From positions 1 to 19,763 of the forward strand of contig PALY01000151.1 of NCBI GenBank assembly GCA_002707085.1: DNA of 19,763 nt, given 5' to 3'. The notes under the pieces were generated by a model. The model saw only the letters and a list, made by a program, of their open reading frames with translations, made no database searches and was not told the DNA's origin. Every line of letters begins with the position of its first letter. The first letter of the stretch is position 1. This DNA is from Deltaproteobacteria bacterium (GTDB taxonomy: Bacteria; Myxococcota_A; UBA796). This document shows positions 14,757-19,763 of the stretch, in pieces. Both the position numbers and the translations under genes were made by a program.

Positions 14757-16583
14757 ATGCCCAATTGTGCATTGCGTACGAAAATCGTTGAATGGCTTCC
14801 TGTACTGGGGATGCTGTGTGTTGTAAGTCTTGCCCTGTCATTCGGTGGCGTAGCTTTCGCTGCTGAGGGTGATCCCTACGGCGGGAATGTTCAATACCGA
14901 GAGATGTTCCCGGCGGATAGCACATTTGGCTTCTTGAATTCACGTGTGATCATTTGGGTTCTGGCTCAACTGCACCTGTTGTTCGCTGCCTTTGTTCTGG
15001 CTGTTCCCATGCTGGTTATTGTTTTGGAATGCTGGGGACATTTTGCCGTTTCAGATCCCGTCGAGAAGAAAAAATGGGATGACCTGGCATACGAATTTGC
15101 AAGATTGATGACGACTGCGTTTTCAATCACATCAATTTTGGGTGCCATCCTGACTTTCTGTCTGATTGGTCTTTACCCCCAGCTGATGAACTACTTGGTC
15201 GAGGTTTTTGGACCGACCATGTACTTGTACGCAACCATGTTTTTTGGTGAGTCGTTCAGTCTGTATTTGTACTATTACGGTTGGCACAAACTGAAGAAGA
15301 ATGTGCACATCTTCTTGGGCGTGATGTTGAATGTTTTTGGCGTGACGTTGATGCTTGTGGCCAACGCTTGGACCACATTCATGATGGCACCGGCTGGTTT
15401 GGCAGAAAACGGGGCAGTGATCGACCGTGTAGCTGCCTTCAATAACTTCCTGCTTCACCCAATTAATATTCATCGCCTGATTGCAAACATTTGTATGGGT
15501 GGTTCTGTAGCGGGAGCGTATGCCGCATACCGATGGTTGAGTACAACCGATCCCGCCAAGCGCGCGCACTATGACTGGATGGGGTACATCGGAAACCTCA
15601 TTGCTGTCGTAGCTCTGTTGGTTCTCCCGTTTGCTGGCTACTACTTGGGCTACGAGATTTACATGTTCAACCAGCAGTTGGGCATCTACATGATGGGTGG
15701 AATCCTGTCATGGTTGTTCGTGATGCAGGCCGTTCTCATTGGCGCACTCTTTTTGGCGGCCAACTACTATCTGTGGCTCGGGATGGACCGCATTGAAGGT
15801 GCGGAGCGGTATTCTGGGTGGATTAAGTGGCTGCTCTCCGTGATTACGGTGTGTGTGTTGGTTTGGGCCACCCCCAAATCGATGCAGGTATTCATGACTT
15901 CTGCTGAGGTCACGGCCATTGGTGGAACCAACCACCCAATCTTTGGATTGTTGGGTGTCATGAGCGCAAAGAATACTGCGGTCAATCTCATGATTCTCAC
16001 CACTTTCCTGAGCTTTATTTTGTACCGACGAGGCAATCTCGAGGCGACGGTGCCTTGGGCCAAGACCGGGAAAATGGTTCAGGCCGCTTTGTTTGGTATC
16101 GGAGCCGGAGTCGTCATCTTTATTGGTGTCGGTGGCTACATACCAGAACTGTGGCTTGAGTCGACCAAGCGTGTTGCGATGTCGCCGTACCAAGTCCTGG
16201 CCGTTCTTGTGGTGATCGTGGCAGTGTTCACCATCGATGTAATGCTCTTCAAGAATGCGAAAAAGGTGGGTCGGATCCGCTGGGGCGAAGTTTCCGCTCG
16301 ATCCCAATACACGTTGATCTTCCTCGCAGTTTCCTTCACTTGGCTGATGGCGCTCATGGGCTTTGTTCGCTCATCGTTGCGTCAGCACTGGCATGTGTAT
16401 GAGGTTTTGGAAGACACAAGTGTGACGGCGTTTACGCCCGCTGTAGGCTACGCAACTGTAGTGGTCAGTGTATGCGTGATGTTGTTCTTTGCTTTGGTTG
16501 GTATGGTTGTATGGATTGCCGAATTGGGCAGCCATGATGACCATGACCATGATCACGACGAAGATCACGCCGTCGCCAAATAG
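14757..16583 (+). CDS. Cytochrome bd-superfamily oxidase subunit I (CydA-like), probably cytochrome-c-linked
   Basis: A 608-aa protein with an unusual N-terminal signal peptide (cleavage near AFA, about 35) and about 13 transmembrane helices. Comparison with E. coli CydA gives these matches: H73 in QLHLLFAAF for the H19 heme ligand; E165 in FFGESF for E107; VANAW for VANGW; H239 in INIHRLIANICMGG for H186; RQHWHVYEVLEDT (E549) for the GRQPW...E445 box. E99 is replaced by a hydrophobic residue and no clear M393 equivalent is seen. The loop between helices 6 and 7 is only about ten residues, so the quinol-binding Q-loop is absent. The C-terminus is a His/Asp-rich tail (SHDDHDHDHDEDH). ATG 14757 has GAGG 5 bp upstream; a TTG at 14679 is rejected. 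No cydB follows. Divergent c-cytochromes suggest a c-type electron donor (inference). Confidence 0.85.
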   Translation: MPNCALRTKIVEWLPVLGMLCVVSLALSFGGVAFAAEGDPYGGNVQYREMFPADSTFGFLNSRVIIWVLAQLHLLFAAFVLAVPMLVIVLECWGHFAVSDPVEKKKWDDLAYEFARLMTTAFSITSILGAILTFCLIGLYPQLMNYLVEVFGPTMYLYATMFFGESFSLYLYYYGWHKLKKNVHIFLGVMLNVFGVTLMLVANAWTTFMMAPAGLAENGAVIDRVAAFNNFLLHPINIHRLIANICMGGSVAGAYAAYRWLSTTDPAKRAHYDWMGYIGNLIAVVALLVLPFAGYYLGYEIYMFNQQLGIYMMGGILSWLFVMQAVLIGALFLAANYYLWLGMDRIEGAERYSGWIKWLLSVITVCVLVWATPKSMQVFMTSAEVTAIGGTNHPIFGLLGVMSAKNTAVNLMILTTFLSFILYRRGNLEATVPWAKTGKMVQAALFGIGAGVVIFIGVGGYIPELWLESTKRVAMSPYQVLAVLVVIVAVFTIDVMLFKNAKKVGRIRWGEVSARSQYTLIFLAVSFTWLMALMGFVRSSLRQHWHVYEVLEDTSVTAFTPAVGYATVVVSVCVMLFFALVGMVVWIAELGSHDDHDHDHDEDHAVAK

Positions 16584-16589
16584 GTTGTT

Positions 16590-16988
16590 TTGTTGAGTTT
16601 ACTTCGCAACGATCCGTACCGAAAGGCTGCAGTGGCCTATGCGGTTTACGGCCTCGTCTACATGTTCGGTGCCATCGTCCAGCTAGACCAAGAGCGTCAG
16701 CGAGAGTTTTTTGGCGTCTTGCCTTGGTGGTCTTTTTACCTGGTTGGCGCGGCGATCATCGCTTGGTTTCCAGTTCTAATCTGGAAACGTCGTCGGACGT
16801 TTACTCGCGTGTTGTCGATTTTTCCTTTTATCAAGGCGATGACGCTGCTTATTAAGCAGGGGAAGTTGCTGGGTGCAGGTGAAGAGGCTTTGGTCTACAA
16901 CTGGTTTTTCGCCGTTGTTGCTGTGACAGCTTCTGTGTTGTTGATGAAAGCGGGCTTCAGCAAGGAAGAACAAGTCTCAGAAGAGTAA
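16590..16988 (+). CDS. Small three-helix membrane protein downstream of bd-like oxidase
   Basis: A 132-aa protein starting with TTG at 16590 (or 16593), with a weak AGG in front, 6 bp after the oxidase stop. Hydrophobic segments lie at about 12-30, 43-63 and 105-120, with a basic patch (KRRRTF) after the second. It is not CydB (far too short) nor recognisably CydX (too long). Position and coupling suggest an accessory subunit or assembly factor of the bd-like oxidase. The end overlaps an opposite-strand ORF by 12 bp. Confidence 0.65.
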   Translation: MLSLLRNDPYRKAAVAYAVYGLVYMFGAIVQLDQERQREFFGVLPWWSFYLVGAAIIAWFPVLIWKRRRTFTRVLSIFPFIKAMTLLIKQGKLLGAGEEALVYNWFFAVVAVTASVLLMKAGFSKEEQVSEE

Positions 16989-17342
16989 AACGGCGGTCAG
17001 TATGGCTGACGACATGCCAACTGTTCCAAGAATGGAGCACCCCCTGATTGCACCCGTTGTGCGTGTGGTGCTCCACGCGGCCAGACTGGCGATGGTGCAC
17101 ATGATGGGAAGGTGAAATCCTTGCAGAGCGCGACCGATGGATAGCGTGATTGCCAGACCAACCAGGGGTGCAACGATGGCTTTCAGCTCTTTCCATCGCT
17201 TGGTGGCGAGTGCGATGATGCACCCCACAGTCAAAGAAATAATCCCTACACATGCACAGGAGACCATGAAAAGTAGGCCTGGATCGGTGGGAAGTGAAGG
17301 CATCGACTGCATGATTGAGCAGTTGACATGGCGGGACAGCAT
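16977..17342 (-). CDS. Putative small membrane protein, opposite strand
   Basis: A frame of about 121 aa with three to four hydrophobic segments and several Cys (PGLLFMVSCACVGIISL near the start, then a KRWKELK cytoplasmic turn, then two more helices). No ribosome-binding site is convincing at ATG 17342 or at the later ATGs 17312 and 17303, and no family is recognised. Hydrophobic patterning with positively charged loops looks like a genuine membrane protein, and no better plus-strand gene occupies the region. The 3' end overlaps the preceding plus-strand gene by 12 bp. Confidence 0.45.
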   Translation of the reverse strand: MLSRHVNCSIMQSMPSLPTDPGLLFMVSCACVGIISLTVGCIIALATKRWKELKAIVAPLVGLAITLSIGRALQGFHLPIMCTIASLAAWSTTRTTGAIRGCSILGTVGMSSAILTAVLLF

Positions 17343-17373
17343 TTGCAAGTCACCATTGGCTTCATTTGACCCG

Positions 17374-17402
17374 TTGACAGGAGGGCTACGCTCGCGATAG
17401 GT
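17374..17402 (+). promoter_or_regulatory. Possible promoter of the universal stress protein gene
   Basis: TTGACA at 17374-17379 matches the -35 consensus. A weak -10 (GATAGG, 16 bp downstream) follows, about 25 bp before the start codon. The -10 match is poor, so this is tentative. Confidence 0.3.
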
Positions 17403-17426
17403 CGTTCACTCAATAGGAGACTAACG

Positions 17427-18365
17427 ATGTACGTCAATATCCATGTGCCGCTTGATAATTCGGATCATTCCAACACTGCGATGAAGCTCGGGGTTGCGCT
17501 TGGTGAGGCGTTTGATGCCCGCCTTGTGGGAAGCCACGTTTACGCTGCGAAGTTGCATGATGTCCGTTTCAAGCAGATGGAGTTCACTCTTCCGGAAGAG
17601 TACAAGGAAGAAACCGAGCTTGAAAAGCAACGGAAAATCCATGACGCATTGATTGCGCGCGGGCTGCACCTGATTTCAGACAGTTACCTGGACCAAATGG
17701 GTGTCCTTACAGAAGAGCTGGGCATCGACTTTGAGCGTAAGCACTTTGATGGTCGTAACTTTGAGGCTTTGGTCGGAGACATCACTGAAGATGACTACGA
17801 TTTGGTTGTAATGGGCGCTTTGGGTCAAGGAGCGGTTCGTGACAGTCAGGTTGGCTCCGTCTGCGAACGCATTCTCCGCCGTACAGAGGTGGACACCTTG
17901 ATTATTCGCAACACAGAAACCGATAGTTTTGATTCAGAAGGTGTCATTGCTGTTGCACTGGATGGTTCAGAACAAAGTTATGGTGCACTTAAAGGTGCAA
18001 TCGCTTTGGCAGCCAAGACGGGCAAGGCCATCGAGATCGTTACCGCTACAACAACGGGAAGCGAAGAGGCGGAACTGCTCTCTACGCACATCGAGCTTGC
18101 ATCTGGTTTGGTGCAAAAGGCTGGCATTGAAGTCACCACTCGTTTGTTGGAAGGGGAAACCATTGGCGCTCTTCAAGGCTACATGACTGAATCGAAGCCA
18201 TGGGTTTTAGCCATCGGTCGTATTGGTATCGATGGAACCTCTGAAGACATTGGTTCTACGACGGACAACCTCTTGCGGGTTGCCGACTCCAACTTGCTTG
18301 TGGCAAGCCAAACATGGCGTCCAGGCGAGAACGCAGAGCAAGAGGCTGTTTCTGCAGCCAAGTAG
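17427..18365 (+). CDS. Universal stress protein, tandem UspA domains
   Basis: A 312-aa cytoplasmic protein of two UspA folds. Domain 1 (1-162) starts MYVNIHVPLDNSDHSN and carries the ATP-binding signature G130-x2-G133-x9-G143-S144. Between strands it has a long charged helical insertion (about 55-75). Domain 2 (171-297) starts GVIAVALDGSEQS. Its glycine motif (G264-x2-G267-x8-G276-S277) is one residue short, so nucleotide binding there is doubtful. GGAG precedes the ATG. A gene of this family next to oxidase genes suits a response to respiratory or redox stress (inference). It is followed by an intrinsic terminator. Confidence 0.92.
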   Translation: MYVNIHVPLDNSDHSNTAMKLGVALGEAFDARLVGSHVYAAKLHDVRFKQMEFTLPEEYKEETELEKQRKIHDALIARGLHLISDSYLDQMGVLTEELGIDFERKHFDGRNFEALVGDITEDDYDLVVMGALGQGAVRDSQVGSVCERILRRTEVDTLIIRNTETDSFDSEGVIAVALDGSEQSYGALKGAIALAAKTGKAIEIVTATTTGSEEAELLSTHIELASGLVQKAGIEVTTRLLEGETIGALQGYMTESKPWVLAIGRIGIDGTSEDIGSTTDNLLRVADSNLLVASQTWRPGENAEQEAVSAAK

Positions 18366-18380
18366 ATCGATGCAACATAG

Positions 18381-18411
18381 AAAAAGCCGGCCGGATGGTC
18401 GGCTTTTTTTT
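18381..18411. terminator. Bidirectional intrinsic terminator
   Basis: AAAAAGCCGGCC / GGTCGGCTTTTT form a 12-bp stem with one G-T pair and a GGAT loop. The hairpin is followed by a T run on the plus strand and a matching run on the other. It lies between the convergent ends of the stress protein and the SCO gene. Confidence 0.9.
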
Positions 18412-19069
18412 ATTTGGCGCCGTGTTTCTCGTTGATGACCATTTGGATGTCGAGAAGCAGTCGGTCTACCGTCTTTTCGTCGTCGACTTGGTAATAGCCT
18501 CGAATGTGAAGATCGGGATCGATAAGTACGAAGTGTGAGCCATGCATCAAGTCATCAGGGGTTTCGGCCTCTTCAGCATCACCCATCAGGGTTTTCATGC
18601 CTTCCACGACCACAGCCCTCACGTTTTTGGTTGGACCCGTCAGGAAATGCCAGTACCAAGGATTGGCGCTGAACTTCTTGCTGTACTCCGCCAAGACCTC
18701 GGGGGTGTCGTAGTCAGGATCCACTGAAAAGCTCACCAACTGTAGGCCAGCAGACGCTTTGTTTGTTCGTTTCTGCAATTCCGCCATCTTCCCAGAGAAG
18801 ATCGGGCATACGGTGGTGCAGCGCGTAAAGATAAAGTTGGCCACCCATATCTTTCCAAGCAAATCGCTTGACCCGTATGTCTCGCCAGCTTGATCCGTCA
18901 GGGAAAACTCGGGGACTTGTCCGAGTTTGGGTGGTGGGTCTGGAACTGTATTTGTCACCGCCCGTAAAACGGTCCCACCAAAAATGATGCCCACGATAAG
19001 CAGCCAGAAGACGGGTTTTCCCATTTGGTGGGCAATAAAAGACTCATTTGTTTTTGCTGGAGATGTCAT
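18410..19069 (-). CDS. SCO1/SenC family copper chaperone for cytochrome oxidase
   Basis: A 219-aa thioredoxin-fold protein, anchored by one N-terminal helix (about 19-36) and facing the periplasm. The copper-binding CTTVC motif is at 84-88 and the third ligand His is H176 (in MHGSHFVLID; H179 is close). The motif VPEFSLTDQAGE and the SVDPDYDTPE stretch are typical of the family. It delivers copper to, or reduces, the CuA site of heme-copper oxidases. The start ATG has no strong Shine-Dalgarno (GAGGG is 14 bp away). It is divergent from the subunit III gene, matching its role. Confidence 0.94.
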   Translation of the reverse strand: MTSPAKTNESFIAHQMGKPVFWLLIVGIIFGGTVLRAVTNTVPDPPPKLGQVPEFSLTDQAGETYGSSDLLGKIWVANFIFTRCTTVCPIFSGKMAELQKRTNKASAGLQLVSFSVDPDYDTPEVLAEYSKKFSANPWYWHFLTGPTKNVRAVVVEGMKTLMGDAEEAETPDDLMHGSHFVLIDPDLHIRGYYQVDDEKTVDRLLLDIQMVINEKHGAK

Positions 19070-19389
19070 GCGCCGCGTTTATCCCTCGCGACTGGAAGGA
19101 GCAAAGCAGATTGTCCAGTCCCTGTAGTCGCGTCATTTCCCCCCGTTTACGAAGTATGAAAGCCAAATAACGTCATGTCTGACGGACCCGTGATCTGCTG
19201 ATCCCCACCGTTGCACTTGTCATACGGCCAAATGAGGCCAAAGCGCCTTCTCTAACTCATACGTAAGTGTCTGAAATCATGCGATTCTACTGTGGAATGG
19301 GCGATTCGTTGCTGGTTTGCGTTGAGAGAACCGCCGTGGTACAAAAGCGCCGGTATAAATGTACAAATCTAGTAGTGAAGGAGGGCTAG
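19070..19389. promoter_or_regulatory. Intergenic region between SCO and oxidase subunit III genes
   Basis: 320 bp without a convincing gene between two divergent starts. A TATAAAT at 19354-19360 could be a -10 for subunit III but has no good -35. A short direct repeat GGCCAAA occurs near 19228-19241. I see no RNA gene or strong hairpin. Confidence 0.5.
19378..19385 (+). promoter_or_regulatory. Strong ribosome-binding site of oxidase subunit III
   Basis: AAGGAGGG four bases before ATG 19390 fixes the start of the partial gene. Confidence 0.8.
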
Positions 19390-19763
19390 ATGGGCGCACA
19401 CGCTGAACACGACCATCATCATGAGCTTCCGTTCGACCAATGGCCACCGGATATTCATACAGGTCGTGCCTCGATGGGCAAAATCGGCATGTGGGTATTC
19501 CTGCTTTCTGATGCTTTGACCTTTGCGGGCTTTTTGCTCGCATATGGAATTCTTCGTGGTGGGGCCGATCAATGGGTCATGCCTGGAGAGCCCGTAGAGT
19601 TTGGAATCAACTTCACGGCGGGTCTGACCTTCCTGTTGATTTGTTCAAGTGTATCCATGGTTATGGCCTACGCTGCTTGTGTCGAGGACAACCGGAAGTC
19701 AGCATTCCGATGGCTCGCCATCACCACTCTTGGGGGTGTGCTTTTCCTTTGTGGGCAGCTTCA
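19390..19763 (+). CDS. Cytochrome c oxidase subunit III (5' part, truncated by window edge)
   Basis: 124 codons of a gene running off the right edge. The N-terminus is His-rich (MGAHAEHDHHHE), followed by a soluble segment ending in HTGRASMGKIGM. The first helix, MWVFLLSDALTFAGFLLAYGILR, is typical of CoxC/CtaE; the usual Glu of the family helix is Asp here. A second helix begins at TAGLTFLLICSSVSMVMAYA, and a third starts near the edge. Subunit III belongs to aa3/caa3-type heme-copper oxidases and normally assists proton-uptake stability. The remaining subunits are expected beyond the window. The start is supported by AAGGAGGG. Confidence 0.92.
   Translation, partial: MGAHAEHDHHHELPFDQWPPDIHTGRASMGKIGMWVFLLSDALTFAGFLLAYGILRGGADQWVMPGEPVEFGINFTAGLTFLLICSSVSMVMAYAACVEDNRKSAFRWLAITTLGGVLFLCGQL

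Noticed and set aside
15132..16307. Two minus-strand frames of 145 and 199 codons
   Set aside because: They are antisense shadows of the bd-like oxidase; His/Thr-rich composition is the mirror of hydrophobic codons.
1..19763. CRISPR arrays, tRNA or rRNA genes, insertion sequences
   Set aside because: No regularly spaced repeats, cloverleaf-like sequences or transposase motifs were noticed.

Overview
The window is about 19.8 kb of bacterial chromosome with moderate GC and tightly packed genes on both strands. Roughly half of it encodes respiratory electron transfer and heme biology. Several features point to an aerobic, Gram-negative, deltaproteobacterial-type organism, most likely a Myxococcota or Bradymonadota relative. 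A secreted metalloprotease ends in a MYXO-CTERM-like tail (Gly-Cys-Ser, a hydrophobic helix, then Arg-Arg-Arg). c-type cytochromes are abundant, and SCO, CyoE and heme-copper oxidase genes are present. The lineage is inferred from these traits; no rRNA or marker gene is available.

Left part (1-6106). This holds the 3' end of a cyclic-nucleotide-binding-domain gene, signal peptidase I (lepB, minus), a divergent Nudix hydrolase of the CoA-pyrophosphatase type, a secreted gluzincin-like metalloprotease, a large multi-pass membrane protein with a GT-C-like look (minus), and heme O synthase (cyoE/ctaB, minus). The metalloprotease and the membrane protein overlap tail to tail by 42 bp.

Middle (6302-10690). 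Two small plus-strand genes of unknown function are followed by protoporphyrinogen oxidase (minus). Next come two tandem paralogous monoheme cytochrome c (lipo)proteins (minus), then a translationally coupled plus-strand pair: a small two-helix membrane protein and a membrane-anchored HmuY-like, potentially heme-binding protein. A strong bidirectional terminator closes this part.

Right part (10710-18412). This is the centre of interest. Three minus-strand genes encode a diheme cytochrome c, a membrane-anchored monoheme cytochrome c, and a large diheme cytochrome c fused to an ethylbenzene-dehydrogenase-type heme-b domain. They run divergently from a plus-strand gene for a cytochrome bd-superfamily (CydA-like) catalytic subunit. 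That protein has a signal peptide, about 13 helices and a His/Asp-rich tail. It keeps heme-ligand equivalents but has no long Q-loop, and no cydB gene follows it. A small membrane protein, an opposite-strand membrane ORF and a two-domain universal stress protein come next. I read this as a cytochrome-c-linked member of the bd superfamily rather than a quinol oxidase; this is inference. A possible 22-codon leader ORF and a 12-bp palindrome lie in the divergent promoter region.

Right edge (18410-19763). A SCO-type copper chaperone (minus) and the 5' part of a heme-copper oxidase subunit III gene (plus) show that a conventional oxidase locus begins here. With cyoE (heme O) and protoporphyrinogen oxidase (heme precursor), the window combines heme supply, oxidase assembly and two kinds of terminal oxidase.
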